The notes under the pieces were generated by a model. That model was not told where the DNA came from. It saw only the letters and a program-made list of their open reading frames with translations, and ran no database searches. From the NCBI GenBank assembly GCA_945878515.1, contig CAMCTL010000018.1, forward strand, positions 1-32,027: a stretch of DNA of 32,027 nt. Reading direction: 5' to 3'. This stretch comes from Flavobacterium psychrophilum (GTDB taxonomy: Bacteria; Bacteroidota; Bacteroidia; Flavobacteriales; Flavobacteriaceae). Below are positions 1-8,238 of the stretch, piece after piece; the first letter of the stretch is position 1; every line of letters begins with the position of its first letter. The translations under genes were made by a program, and so were the position numbers.

Positions 1-782
1 GGTTGTAGATATACAAAAACAGCTACGGTGGTGGGTTTCAATTCTCGCATGGATAGCAAATTCAGCATATAGGTTCCGAAGGTAGAAAAAACTATCACAA
101 AACCTATTTTCCAATACATATCCGTTGGCATTAAAGCCCAATTGATGGCTTCAAATTCATTCCAGCCAAAAGGCAAAACCATCAAAAATCCAATCAAATA
201 AATCCATTTGGCAAAGTTGAATGGGTTGTATTTTTGCATCAGTTTTTTAACAATCACTAAGTACAATCCGTAGGAAGTAGCGTTAACAAAAACCAGAAAA
301 TTTCCTAAAGTTGGATTGCTGGCGTTTGTAGATGATTTTCCATAAAGTATCAAAAAAGCTGTACCAATTAGCCCCAAAACAATCCCAAAAACCATTCGTT
401 TTTGCATTCGTTCTTTGAGGATTATAGCCGAAAGAATCAGTACGATTATAGGTGTACAAACCATTAGTACCGATGCTGAAATTGGGGAAGTCAAACTCAA
501 TCCTTTGAAGAAAGAAAGCATATTTAAAGCCACGCCAAAAAAGCCGCACCAAATTATTCTAGGGAAATCGGCGCGGTCAATTTTTTCTTCCCGAATTTCC
601 TTTGATTTTCTGCTGAAAAGCCAAGCCAACCAAAACAAAACTGTAGCTCCGCCAACTCGCATTATTATAAATCCGTAAGCATCGACATATTTTGGCATGA
701 CATCTTTTGCAATCGTAAAAGTCAGACCATATATAATGGAAACGATTGTGGCGGCAAGTAGCGCAAGGGTTCTTTTAGACAT
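1..782 (-). CDS. DMT-superfamily (EamA) transporter, 3' end cut by window edge
   Basis: The minus strand is open from an ATG at 782 to the window edge, giving 260 codons that start MSKRTLALLAATIVSIIYGL. About eight hydrophobic helices are visible, with the start of a ninth. The sequence resembles the EamA family: an N-terminal helix, a short basic loop, and the mid-protein stretch SPISASVLMVCTPIIVLIL followed by KERMQKRMVFGIVLGLIGTA, which is the typical end of the first EamA repeat. EamA proteins have ten helices in two repeats, so one or two helices lie outside the window. They are inner-membrane exporters or permeases of small metabolites; the substrate cannot be read from the sequence. 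The gene stands alone, and its upstream neighbour at 840 runs the same way. Family is confident, substrate unknown. Confidence 0.88.
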   Translation of the reverse strand, partial: MSKRTLALLAATIVSIIYGLTFTIAKDVMPKYVDAYGFIIMRVGGATVLFWLAWLFSRKSKEIREEKIDRADFPRIIWCGFFGVALNMLSFFKGLSLTSPISASVLMVCTPIIVLILSAIILKERMQKRMVFGIVLGLIGTAFLILYGKSSTNASNPTLGNFLVFVNATSYGLYLVIVKKLMQKYNPFNFAKWIYLIGFLMVLPFGWNEFEAINWALMPTDMYWKIGFVIVFSTFGTYMLNLLSMRELKPTTVAVFVYLQ

Positions 783-839
783 AAAACTTATAACGCTTTT
801 TTATTCTAATATTAAACTTTTTATTAAATCACGAAGTTC

Positions 840-1133
840 TTAGTCGGAAATATTTTCTTTATCGGATTTGTCGTAAATGGAAAGTAAATAAACAGTTTCA
901 TCTTGAATATAAACAAAAGTAATGACTCTTGCTCCGCCACTTTTTCCTTTCCCTTTGGAAGTAATTGACATCCTGATTTTGAAACAATTCTGAATGATTT
1001 CATCGCCCATTTTTGGGTTTTGTTCTAAATCGTCCAATAGTTTTTCGTAGTCTTTTGGAATAGAACGATGTCTTTTTGACAAGATTTTCAGTTCTTTATC
1101 AAATGAAGGAATGGATATGATTTTAAAGCTCAT
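840..1133 (-). CDS. RelE/ParE-family toxin of a type II toxin-antitoxin pair
   Basis: This 97-residue basic protein has the layout of the RelE/ParE fold: an N-terminal strand (FKIISIPSFDKELKILSKRH), two helices, then central strands with KIRMSITSKGKGKSGGARVI and a C-terminal strand VYLLSIYDKSDKENI. The RVITFVYI to YLLSIYDK hairpin and the late Lys residues are characteristic of these toxins, many of which cleave mRNA on the ribosome or inhibit gyrase. The start ATG lies inside the end of the upstream antitoxin gene with an 11-bp overlap, which implies translational coupling. The exact target cannot be told from the sequence. Family and pairing are fairly certain; toxicity is inferred. Confidence 0.8.
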   Translation of the reverse strand: MSFKIISIPSFDKELKILSKRHRSIPKDYEKLLDDLEQNPKMGDEIIQNCFKIRMSITSKGKGKSGGARVITFVYIQDETVYLLSIYDKSDKENISD

Positions 1134-1356
1134 CTAGTAATTCTCTAGCAGGTCTTCCTTTCAATTTTCCAGCTATAACCAATTTTACTTCTTCTACACC
1201 TTGTTTTATATTAGCCACAATTTGTTCTTTGCTCGGTTCAGGTTCTTCCCAAGTTTCTAGATTTTTGTATTGTGCTTTCATTTGCTTCCATTCATTAATC
1301 GGAATAAAAACCCCTGTGGGTTTCCCTTTTTCGTTTTGTATAAATTGTAAGCTCAT
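1123..1356 (-). CDS. Antitoxin partner of the RelE/ParE-like toxin
   Basis: The protein has 77 residues from the ATG at 1356, starting MSLQFIQNEKGKPTGVFIPI. The N-terminal part (target sequence, then VFIPINEWKQMKAQY) looks like the small Phd/YefM-like antitoxins of Bacteroidota, and an acidic stretch, EEPEPSKEQ, follows. The C-terminal half would bind the toxin. A start seven codons upstream (1377) is possible by reading frame but falls inside the -7 promoter box at 1375-1382, so 1356 is preferred. It overlaps the downstream toxin gene by 11 bp. Such antitoxins usually repress their own promoter together with the toxin. Confidence 0.72.
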   Translation of the reverse strand: MSLQFIQNEKGKPTGVFIPINEWKQMKAQYKNLETWEEPEPSKEQIVANIKQGVEEVKLVIAGKLKGRPARELLDEL

Positions 1357-1374
1357 ATTTTTCGATTTATTGTA

Positions 1375-1382
1375 CAAATATA
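1375..1382 (-). promoter_or_regulatory. -7 box TATATTTG of the toxin-antitoxin pair
   Basis: On the minus strand TATATTTG matches the Bacteroidota -7 consensus TAnnTTTG exactly and lies 18 bp upstream of the antitoxin ATG. The box is followed by TACAATA, so TTGTACAA forms an 8-bp palindrome that might be an operator. No clear -33 TTG was found. Confidence 0.5.
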
Positions 1383-1386
1383 ATTA

Positions 1387-1746
1387 TTATTCTGTTGAAC
1401 TCAATGCTTTCATTACCTGAAGCATATTTTGCTGGCTGTTGCCGATGAAAATTTTGTCATCAATAACAAAAACAGGGCGGCTTAAAAAGGTATAATGTTC
1501 CAAAATGTATTTTTTGAAATCATCTTCGGTCAAGGATTTATGCTGCAAATCCATCGATTTATAAAGTTGTGCTTTTTTGCTGAAAAGGGCTTCGTAACTT
1601 CCCGAAAGTTGATACATTTCTTCTAATTCTTCAATTGTGATTGGGTCTTGTTTGATATCGTGGAACTTCAAATTATGGTTTTGTGGCAGCGATTTGATAA
1701 TTTTTCGGCAGGTATCGCAGGAAGCGAGATAATATATTTTGTTCAT
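1387..1746 (-). CDS. ArsC/Spx-family thioredoxin-fold protein
   Basis: From the ATG at 1746 the protein has 119 residues and begins MNKIYYLASCDTCRKIIKSL. The CDTC (CxxC) motif after the first strand and the later stretch TFLSRPVFVIDDKIFIG, with the Arg-Pro pair, match the ArsC/Spx/YffB family (thioredoxin fold, about 115 residues). Members are glutaredoxin-linked arsenate reductases or Spx-like regulators. Many flavobacterial members are called arsenate reductase with no arsenic genes nearby, as here, so the substrate is uncertain. A longer frame reaching 1791 would start inside the divergent spacer and has no support. It is transcribed divergently from the DinB-like gene, 79 bp away. Confidence 0.85.
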   Translation of the reverse strand: MNKIYYLASCDTCRKIIKSLPQNHNLKFHDIKQDPITIEELEEMYQLSGSYEALFSKKAQLYKSMDLQHKSLTEDDFKKYILEHYTFLSRPVFVIDDKIFIGNSQQNMLQVMKALSSTE

Positions 1747-1825
1747 AATAATAAGTACAATTTCTATGTGCAAAGAAAATTCATTTACCACGGAAAATGA
1801 TTATTTTTATCAAAAATTTAAAAAA

Positions 1826-2281
1826 ATGACTCAAACATTCGAAATCACCAGAACGAGCAGAAAAATAGTATCTCAATTTTTGGATAATTACTCATTAGAA
1901 CAGCTCAACAAAATTCCAGAAGGATTTAGCAATAATTTGATTTGGAATATTGCTCATGTTGTGGTGACACAACAATTATTGGTTTATAAATTATCAGGAT
2001 TGCAGACGATGGTTTCGGATCAAATGATAGAAAAATATAAAAAAGGAACTAGGCCACAACACAATGTTACTCAAGCCGAAGTCAATGAAATTAAATTTTT
2101 GTTGTTTACTACCGTCGAAAAGACCAAAGAAGATTATGACAACAGCGTTTTCAAAAACTATCAAGAATATCCTACTTCAACAGGTTTCGTTTTAAAAAAT
2201 GTAGAAGATGCAATGATGTTTAATAATTTTCACGAAGGAATCCATATTGGAGTCATGATGAGTCTTAAAAAGTACATCTAA
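1826..2281 (+). CDS. DinB-family (DinB_2-like) putative metal-dependent enzyme
   Basis: The protein has 151 residues from the ATG at 1826, after an A-rich leader. It fits the four-helix DinB/YfiT-like fold: the N-terminal helix MTQTFEITRTSRKIVSQFLD, then LIWNIAHVVVTQQLLVYKLS with a His in helix 2, and near the end FNNFHEGIHIGVMMSLKKYI with the paired His residues (HEGIH). These three His positions form the metal site in the family. Members act in thiol-transferase or stress reactions, but most flavobacterial ones are uncharacterised. The gene is monocistronic and convergent with the membrane-protein gene at 2344. The family is likely; the reaction is unknown. Confidence 0.8.
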   Translation: MTQTFEITRTSRKIVSQFLDNYSLEQLNKIPEGFSNNLIWNIAHVVVTQQLLVYKLSGLQTMVSDQMIEKYKKGTRPQHNVTQAEVNEIKFLLFTTVEKTKEDYDNSVFKNYQEYPTSTGFVLKNVEDAMMFNNFHEGIHIGVMMSLKKYI

Positions 2282-2343
2282 AGCAGTTTATTTGCTCTGA
2301 CAGATTATTATGTAGGGGCGGTTGAACTCGTTTTGTTAATAAA

Positions 2344-3144
2344 TTATCTTAAAGAATAAACGTAACCAACACTTAGCCATAATAGATAGTCATTGGTTTT
2401 ATTTTCTTTATAAACGTCTGGGTTCGGTTTTAAGCCGTCAACCCAATCCGAAAAATAGTACTGTCCCCTAAGTTCAAGCATCAAATCTGATGACTCTGCA
2501 ATTTTATATCTTAGTCCTATTCCAGACACAATTGAAAAAACGGATTTTGACTCGGAAGAAAACCCAAACGGACGATCATCAGTTGGAGTTAAATATTTTG
2601 GAAAAGTTGTTTGGGCAGTGCCCGGTACACCAAGGGAGGATTTAGCTTCAGTAGTATAAAAACTATATTGAGCTCCAAAACAAATGTAAGGACCCAAACT
2701 TCCAACATTCTCAGTGAAGTCTCGAATACTCCGTGGAAAAAATTCTAATTGCATACTAAAGTTGGAAAGAGTAGTATTCCCATTCATGGCCGCTAACTGT
2801 TGTTTTGCAAGCGATGGATTTCCTTCTATCCACCGGCCTGAATACTTAAAATCTGATTTGCTGTATGACAATTCAGTCCTAAGTTTAAATCGATCTGAGA
2901 AATAAGTAGAATTGTTAAAATATCCCCTATCATCCACAGCAAAATTAACAAAATGAACTACACCAATTCCAAAGCCACTATTAATATCCGATGCTATATC
3001 AGAACCTTCGCCATAGTCCGATTGAAAACCAACTGACCCAACAAAAAATCCAATTTCACTTGAAAATCCGAATTGTGCATTTGCTTCGTTTGAAAAAACA
3101 AAAAACAAATATGTACAGAAAAATATTTTAAATTTTGATTTCAT
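2344..3144 (-). CDS. Secreted outer-membrane beta-barrel-like protein
   Basis: This 266-residue protein has a Sec signal peptide (MKSKFKIFFCTYLFFVFSNEANAQ, cleavage after NAQ). The mature part has alternating aromatic/glycine strands such as FGFSSEIGFFVGSVGFQ, FKLRTELSYSKSDFKYSG and GPYICFGAQYSFY. It ends with a strand of barrel type, WLSVGYVYSLR, with Tyr near the end as in Bacteroidota outer-membrane barrels (PorT/OmpW-like families). The pattern suggests a small barrel of eight or so strands in the outer membrane. No specific family was recognised. It is a single gene with its own promoter. Confidence 0.75.
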   Translation of the reverse strand: MKSKFKIFFCTYLFFVFSNEANAQFGFSSEIGFFVGSVGFQSDYGEGSDIASDINSGFGIGVVHFVNFAVDDRGYFNNSTYFSDRFKLRTELSYSKSDFKYSGRWIEGNPSLAKQQLAAMNGNTTLSNFSMQLEFFPRSIRDFTENVGSLGPYICFGAQYSFYTTEAKSSLGVPGTAQTTFPKYLTPTDDRPFGFSSESKSVFSIVSGIGLRYKIAESSDLMLELRGQYYFSDWVDGLKPNPDVYKENKTNDYLLWLSVGYVYSLR

Positions 3145-3174
3145 TATTGTAAGTTGTTTTTTTACAATTTTCTA

Positions 3175-3205
3175 CAAATATATAAAAACATCAATCATTC
3201 CCAAA
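3175..3205 (-). promoter_or_regulatory. Promoter of the outer-membrane protein gene
   Basis: On the minus strand the -33 box TTTG (3202-3205) and the -7 box TATATTTG (3175-3182) are separated by 19 bp, which fits the Flavobacterium consensus TTG-N17-23-TAnnTTTG. The start codon lies 30 bp downstream of the -7 box. A 7-bp inverted repeat, ATTGTAA/TTACAAT, lies in the leader at 3146-3168 and may be structured RNA. Confidence 0.6.
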
Positions 3206-3381
3206 TTAAAATTTAAATATAACAAAACTATAATTATTTGTATCGATTTGTGAATAACATAGTAGAAATTTAATTTATTAATTATTAATAATGTTGTTTA
3301 GGAGCTATATTCACATTAATTGCATCATTTTTATAAGTGTTAAGAAATATCTAATAAGACAAATATAATTATTGTAACATG

Positions 3382-3389
3382 TATATTTG
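3382..3389 (+). promoter_or_regulatory. -7 box TATATTTG of gdhA
   Basis: TATATTTG matches TAnnTTTG exactly, 48 bp before the gdhA ATG. No convincing -33 TTG is present at the usual distance. The 15-bp sequence from this box, TATATTTGTACAATA, also occurs at the toxin-antitoxin promoter on the other strand. Confidence 0.5.
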
Positions 3390-3400
3390 TACAATATAAC

Positions 3401-3412
3401 GAAAACGTTTTC
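3401..3412. promoter_or_regulatory. Palindrome GAAAACGTTTTC in the gdhA leader, possible operator
   Basis: The 12-bp sequence GAAAACGTTTTC is a perfect palindrome with a central CG, as in LacI/CcpA-like operators. A second AACGTT core follows 13 bp later (3417-3422). The site sits just after the expected transcription start, a position suited to repression. The binding protein is unknown. Confidence 0.35.
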
Positions 3413-3437
3413 TGTAAACGTTATTAATTTAAAAATT

Positions 3438-4781
3438 ATGTCACAAAGTATTGCTAAATTCATTGAAGAGGTTGCAAAAAAGAACCCAAACGAACCAGAA
3501 TTTTTACAAGCTGTTATAGAAGTTGCCGAAACAGTTATTCCATTTATTGACGAAAACAAAAAGTACCAAAACAAAATGCTTTTGGAAAGAATGGTGGAGT
3601 CCGATCGAATCATTATTTTTAGAGTGGTTTGGATTGATGACAAAGGCGATACCCAAGTGAACAGGGGTTATAGGATTCAAATGAATTCAGCTATTGGCCC
3701 ATATAAAGGAGGCATTCGGTTTCATCCTTCTGTAAATTTAAGCATTTTGAAATTTCTTGCCTTTGAGCAAACTTTTAAAAATAGTCTCACCACTTTACCA
3801 ATGGGTGGTGGAAAAGGGGGCGCTGATTTTGATCCAAAAGGAAAATCAGATAATGAAGTAATGCGTTTTTGTCAAGCTTTTATGACGGAATTATCAAAAC
3901 ACATTGGGTCCAATACAGATGTACCTGCTGGAGATATTGGTGTGGGAGGAAGAGAAGTTGGGTATATGTTTGGTCAGTACAAAAGACTCAGAAATGAATT
4001 TACTGGCGTCTTAACCGGAAAAGGACTTTCATTTGGCGGTTCTTTGATAAGACCTGAAGCTACAGGATACGGCAATGTTTATTTTGCTAATAGTATGTTG
4101 TCAACAAAAGGATATGGTTTTTCAGGCAAAACAATTGTTGTTTCAGGTTCAGGAAATGTAGCTCAATACAGTGTTGAAAAGGCAATCCAATTAGGCGGTA
4201 AAGTGGTTACTATGTCAGATTCTGCGGGTTATATTTATGACGCCGATGGGATTGATTCAAGTAAACTAGCCAACATAATGGATATAAAAAACGTGCAAAG
4301 AGGCAGAATTAGTGATTATTTGAATCAATATCCCAACGCAAAATACTTTGAAGGCAAACGTCCTTGGGAAGTGAAATGCGATATTGCTTTGCCTTGTGCT
4401 ACACAAAATGAATTGAATGAAGAGGAAGCCAAAATGCTGATTGCCAATGGTTGTATTTGTGTTTCAGAAGGCGCAAATATGCCTACAACACCAGAGGCAA
4501 TGCATATTTTCCAAAAAGCTAAAATATTATTTGCTCCAGGAAAAGCCTCAAATGCTGGTGGTGTTGCTACATCAGGGCTAGAAATGTCTCAAAATTCTTT
4601 AAGATTAAGTTGGTCTTCTGAAGAAGTTGACGAAAGATTGAAAGGAATTATGTTAGCAATACACGCATCTTGTGTAAAATATGGCACAGACCAATCAGGT
4701 TATGTTGACTATGTAAAAGGCGCCAACATTGCAGGTTTCGTAAAAGTTGCCGATGCTATGCTAGCTCAAGGAGTTGTTTAG
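3438..4781 (+). CDS. gdhA: NADP-specific glutamate dehydrogenase
   Basis: The protein has 447 residues, a usual length for hexameric bacterial NADP-type enzymes. It catalyses the reversible reductive amination of 2-oxoglutarate to glutamate with ammonium in the cytoplasm. The substrate-binding region holds GPYKGGIRFHP (about residues 90-105), PMGGGKGGADFDPKG with the conserved lysine (about 122), and PAGDIGVGGREVGYM with the catalytic Asp (about 165). The coenzyme domain has VVSGSGNVAQY (Rossmann GxGxxA-like) and the late NAGGVATSGLEMSQN motif. The ATG at 3438 is chosen because MSQSIAKFIEEV aligns with family N-termini; an upstream in-frame ATG at 3387 overlaps the promoter box. A strong hairpin terminator follows. 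Confidence 0.96.
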   Translation: MSQSIAKFIEEVAKKNPNEPEFLQAVIEVAETVIPFIDENKKYQNKMLLERMVESDRIIIFRVVWIDDKGDTQVNRGYRIQMNSAIGPYKGGIRFHPSVNLSILKFLAFEQTFKNSLTTLPMGGGKGGADFDPKGKSDNEVMRFCQAFMTELSKHIGSNTDVPAGDIGVGGREVGYMFGQYKRLRNEFTGVLTGKGLSFGGSLIRPEATGYGNVYFANSMLSTKGYGFSGKTIVVSGSGNVAQYSVEKAIQLGGKVVTMSDSAGYIYDADGIDSSKLANIMDIKNVQRGRISDYLNQYPNAKYFEGKRPWEVKCDIALPCATQNELNEEEAKMLIANGCICVSEGANMPTTPEAMHIFQKAKILFAPGKASNAGGVATSGLEMSQNSLRLSWSSEEVDERLKGIMLAIHASCVKYGTDQSGYVDYVKGANIAGFVKVADAMLAQGVV

Positions 4782-4797
4782 ACTTTTTATAAATGTA

Positions 4798-4850
4798 GAA
4801 AGACCTTCATTCGATCTGAAATTCAGATTAGAGATGAAGGTCTTTTTTTG
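4798..4850 (+). terminator. Rho-independent terminator of gdhA
   Basis: An inverted repeat, AAAGACCTTCAT (from about 4798) with ATGAAGGTCTTT (4834-4845), is followed directly by a T run. The loop contains a second short inverted repeat, TCTGAAATTCAGA, so the stem can extend. It lies 17 bp after the gdhA stop. Confidence 0.85.
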
Positions 4851-4881
4851 TGTAACAAAATCCAAATACTTTCGTTTGTAT

Positions 4882-4889
4882 TATATTTG
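4882..4889 (+). promoter_or_regulatory. -7 box TATATTTG of porZ
   Basis: TATATTTG is a perfect TAnnTTTG box 21 bp upstream of the chosen porZ start at 4910. No -33 TTG stands at the ideal distance. The in-frame codon at 4889 overlaps this box, which supports the later start. Confidence 0.5.
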
Positions 4890-4909
4890 TGAACGAAATA
4901 TGTATTCAA

Positions 4910-7189
4910 ATGATAAAAAACGGGTTTCGATATCTTCTATTTCTTCTTTTTTTGCAAATAGGTTATGCTCAAAACGATATGTTGTGGCAAGGCTATTTCT
5001 CATACAATGATATTAAGGACTTAGCTCAATCATCAACAACTATTTTTGCGGCCTCGGAAAACGCTTTGTTTTCAAAAAACATTAGCGCAAGTCAAATCAA
5101 AACCACAAATACCATCGATGGGCTTTCTGGCGAGACTATTACTTCTTTATATTATAGTGCAACCACAAATAAAACTCTTGTAGGTTATCAGAACGGACTG
5201 ATGGTGATTATCAACGAAGTCGATGGCAGCATGCTAAATATTGTCGATATTATCAACAAACAACTTCCAGCAAACATTAAGAAGATCAATCATTTTATGG
5301 AATATAATGGGATTGTATATGTTTCGTGTGATTTTGGAATTGTACAATTCGACTTAGCTACAAATCTTTTTGGTGACACTTATTTTATAGGCAATAACGG
5401 ATCAGAAATAAGTGTTTCTCAAACAGCAGTATTTAGCGGCTTTATCTATGCTTCGACTATTGATGGTATAAGAAAAGCGAATATCGCGAATAAAAATCTA
5501 ATCGATTTCAACCAATGGTCGAAAATTGCTTCGGGTAGCTGGTCTAGTGTAGAAACTTTTGACACTTTATTAATAGCCATAAATAACTCTGGAGTAGTTC
5601 AGCAATATGATACTAGCAGTAATTTATTTACAGGATTTATACAACTTCCGCAAGCCGCTATCGATATGAGAGCTTCAGGAAATTATTTAATAATTACTAC
5701 GCCTAATAGTGTTTCTATTTACAAGAAACAAATGATTCTTGTTCGTCAAATAAACAGCAGCCAAATTATTGATACGCCTTTGAATTTCAGTTGCGCCACC
5801 ACTATTGAAGATAAAATCTACATTGGAACAAAGGAGAATGGAGTCTATACAACTACAATTTCAGCAACTAAAGCTTTTGAGAATGTAATTCCTTCGGGTC
5901 CATCTCGAAATAATATTTTTGCGCTACAAACCACCTCAACTTCACTTTGGGCTGTATATGGTGATTATAATTTGTTTTATAACCCGTTTCCAAAAGACAG
6001 CTATGGCATTAGTAAATTGAGCGAAAAGGGATGGTTAAACATTCCATACCAGGATGTACTTGGGGCTAAATCCTTGATTAGAATCGGTATTAATCCAAGT
6101 AATGAAAATGAAGTTTACATTGGTTCTTTTGATGCCGGGCTGTTAAAAATAGAAAACGACATTCCTACCTTTTTATATAATAGAACAAATAGTACTATAG
6201 AAGCAATTTTAAACACCAATGAGTTGTGGATTAATGGATTAGTTTTTGACAAATCCGGAAATTTATGGATGAATAATGGTCAAGTGGACAAAGCAATACA
6301 AGTGCTTAAAACCGATGGAAAATGGCAAAGTTTTTCTGTAAAATCAATTGTAGGCAACCCTTCAAATACAACTTATGGGAGAATGTCTATAGATAAAAAC
6401 GGTACAAAATGGACAGCAACTAACAATAGTGGTCTAATAGGATTTAATGAAAATGGCAATGTTTTTAAGAAATTAACCTTAGGTACAGACTCTGGAAACT
6501 TACCAACAGACGATGCCAGAGTTGCAGCAGTGGACAATAACAATCAGCTTTGGATAGGAACTTCAAAAGGATTAAGAGTATTGTCTAATGTAAATAGCTT
6601 TTTGACAGAAGAAAAATTAACAGCAAAACCTATAATTATTCTCGAAGATAATCTTGCTCAAGAGTTAATGTATGAGCAATTTATTACCGATATTGTGGTT
6701 GATGGAGCCAATAACAAATGGATAGGCACAACTGATTCGGGAGTGTTTTTAGTGTCTCCAAACGGGCAAGAAACCAAATATCACTTCACCATTAATAATT
6801 CTCCGTTGCCCAGCAATACCATAAACGATATTGATATAAATAATAAAACCGGAGAAGTTTTTATTGCCACAAATAAAGGAATGGTGTCTTTTAAAGGATC
6901 AGCAACTGCTGCCAAAGAAGATTTGAGTAATGTATATGTTTATCCAAATCCAGTACGACCAGAATACAATGGAACTGTAAAAATAGCTGGACTAATAGAC
7001 AAAGCCACTGTAAAAATAACCGATATCGAAGGAAATTTAGTTTACGAAACCACTTCCGAAGGTGGAACAATAGAATGGGATACCACCGCATTTGGCAAAC
7101 ATAAAGTGGCTTCTGGCGTGTATATGATTTTTGTTTCCGCACAAGATGGTATAGAAACCAAAGTCAAAAAAGTAATGATCATTCGGTAA
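4910..7189 (+). CDS. porZ: PorZ-like T9SS attachment-complex beta-propeller protein
   Basis: The protein has 759 residues and a signal peptide (MIKNGFRYLLFLLFLQIGYAQ). It matches PorZ, a surface component of the T9SS attachment complex (with PorU, PorV, PorQ) that delivers anionic LPS for cargo modification. The start of the mature protein, QGYFSYNDIKDLAQSSTTIF, leads into tandem two-component-regulator-type propeller blades such as LWIGTSKGLRVLSNVNSFL and NKWIGTTDSGVFLVSPNGQ. The C-terminus, from VYVYPNPVRPEYNGTVKI to GVYMIFVSAQDGIETKVKKV, is the sorting-domain-like module that PorZ carries. It heads an operon with the acyltransferase (14 bp gap) and recO. The T9SS type A and B proteins in this window would be clients of that system. 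Confidence 0.85.
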   Translation: MIKNGFRYLLFLLFLQIGYAQNDMLWQGYFSYNDIKDLAQSSTTIFAASENALFSKNISASQIKTTNTIDGLSGETITSLYYSATTNKTLVGYQNGLMVIINEVDGSMLNIVDIINKQLPANIKKINHFMEYNGIVYVSCDFGIVQFDLATNLFGDTYFIGNNGSEISVSQTAVFSGFIYASTIDGIRKANIANKNLIDFNQWSKIASGSWSSVETFDTLLIAINNSGVVQQYDTSSNLFTGFIQLPQAAIDMRASGNYLIITTPNSVSIYKKQMILVRQINSSQIIDTPLNFSCATTIEDKIYIGTKENGVYTTTISATKAFENVIPSGPSRNNIFALQTTSTSLWAVYGDYNLFYNPFPKDSYGISKLSEKGWLNIPYQDVLGAKSLIRIGINPSNENEVYIGSFDAGLLKIENDIPTFLYNRTNSTIEAILNTNELWINGLVFDKSGNLWMNNGQVDKAIQVLKTDGKWQSFSVKSIVGNPSNTTYGRMSIDKNGTKWTATNNSGLIGFNENGNVFKKLTLGTDSGNLPTDDARVAAVDNNNQLWIGTSKGLRVLSNVNSFLTEEKLTAKPIIILEDNLAQELMYEQFITDIVVDGANNKWIGTTDSGVFLVSPNGQETKYHFTINNSPLPSNTINDIDINNKTGEVFIATNKGMVSFKGSATAAKEDLSNVYVYPNPVRPEYNGTVKIAGLIDKATVKITDIEGNLVYETTSEGGTIEWDTTAFGKHKVASGVYMIFVSAQDGIETKVKKVMIIR

Positions 7190-7203
7190 TTTTCAATTGG
7201 ACT

Positions 7204-8238
7204 ATGAACAACAAAAATTGCTTTGATTTTTTGAGATTTTTTTTTGCCGCAAATATACTTTTAGCCCACCTTCGCGAACTTTCTCAAAATAAAAGTTTGG
7301 AATTTTTAGCAAATTTTTCTAATTCATTTATAGCTGTTCAAGGATTTTTCATCATCAGCGGGTTTTTAGTGGCAAAAAGCTATACCAACACGCCTTCTTT
7401 AAAAGAATATTTTATCAAAAGAGCCAAAAGGATTTTGCCCGCCTACATTGTTGTGCTACTATTTTCGGCAATTACTTTATCCTATTTTAGCAGTTTTAGT
7501 TTTTCAAATTATTTTACGGATTTAAACGTCTATATATATTTAGGATGGAATGCTATCTTTTTAAATTTTATGCAGCCTTGTTTACCGGGTCTTTTTGAAA
7601 ATAATTTGATCTGCGCTGTAAATGGAGCACTATGGACATTAAAAATCGAAGAAGGTTTTTACATCGTTTTACCCTTTATTTTTTATGCCATTAATAAATC
7701 GAAGAAACCTTTTTTAATACTCGGAAGCTTGTATTTTTTGTCGTTGTTATATTGGTTTGTAATGGATTTTTATTTCAATCAACCCTTGCTGGCCAAACAA
7801 TTGCCGGGATATTTGGCTTATTTTGCAACAGGAATTTTTCTGTTTTTGAATTTTGATTTCGTTTTTCGGAATAAAGAAAAGCTTTTTTTTCTGTCACTTT
7901 TGTTGTTCATTATTTCAGGATTTTTTCGTTTTCAAATAGACGTTTTTTATCCGGCGGCTTTAGGTTTGCTAATTATAATTGCTGCTTACAGTTTGCCTTT
8001 CCTGAATAATTTTGGCAAATACGGCGACTTTACTTACGGACTTTATATTTATCATTTTCCAATAATTCAGCTTTTCAGACAGTATGATTTATTCGAAAAG
8101 TACAATCCAATTCTAATGGCAATTGCTGTGATTTTAATTACTTTATTTTTTGCTGTTTTGTCTTGGTTTCTAATAGAGAAAAGATTTTTGGATCGATTCA
8201 AAAAGAATTACATCAAACAAACTTCGGCCTTATGTTAG
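7204..8238 (+). CDS. Acyltransferase-3 (OafA/YrhL-like) membrane protein
   Basis: The protein has 344 residues and about ten hydrophobic helices. The N-terminus FDFLRFFFAANILLAHLREL with the conserved His, GFFIISGFLVAKSYT, the basic loop KRAKRILPAY and LWTLKIEEGFYIVLPFIFY are the hallmarks of the acyltransferase-3 family (usual length 330-400). Members transfer acyl groups from the cytosol to extracellular sugars such as O-antigen or exopolysaccharide. It follows porZ by 14 bp and its last codons overlap recO by 7 bp, so it is co-transcribed. A surface-glycan substrate is a reasonable inference given the neighbouring LPS-linked T9SS gene; the acyl donor and acceptor cannot be read. Confidence 0.88.
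   Translation: MNNKNCFDFLRFFFAANILLAHLRELSQNKSLEFLANFSNSFIAVQGFFIISGFLVAKSYTNTPSLKEYFIKRAKRILPAYIVVLLFSAITLSYFSSFSFSNYFTDLNVYIYLGWNAIFLNFMQPCLPGLFENNLICAVNGALWTLKIEEGFYIVLPFIFYAINKSKKPFLILGSLYFLSLLYWFVMDFYFNQPLLAKQLPGYLAYFATGIFLFLNFDFVFRNKEKLFFLSLLLFIISGFFRFQIDVFYPAALGLLIIIAAYSLPFLNNFGKYGDFTYGLYIYHFPIIQLFRQYDLFEKYNPILMAIAVILITLFFAVLSWFLIEKRFLDRFKKNYIKQTSALC

Noticed and set aside
3387..3437. Upstream start of gdhA at 3387
   Set aside because: It would begin inside the TATATTTG promoter box and add residues not seen in the family; 3438 fits better.
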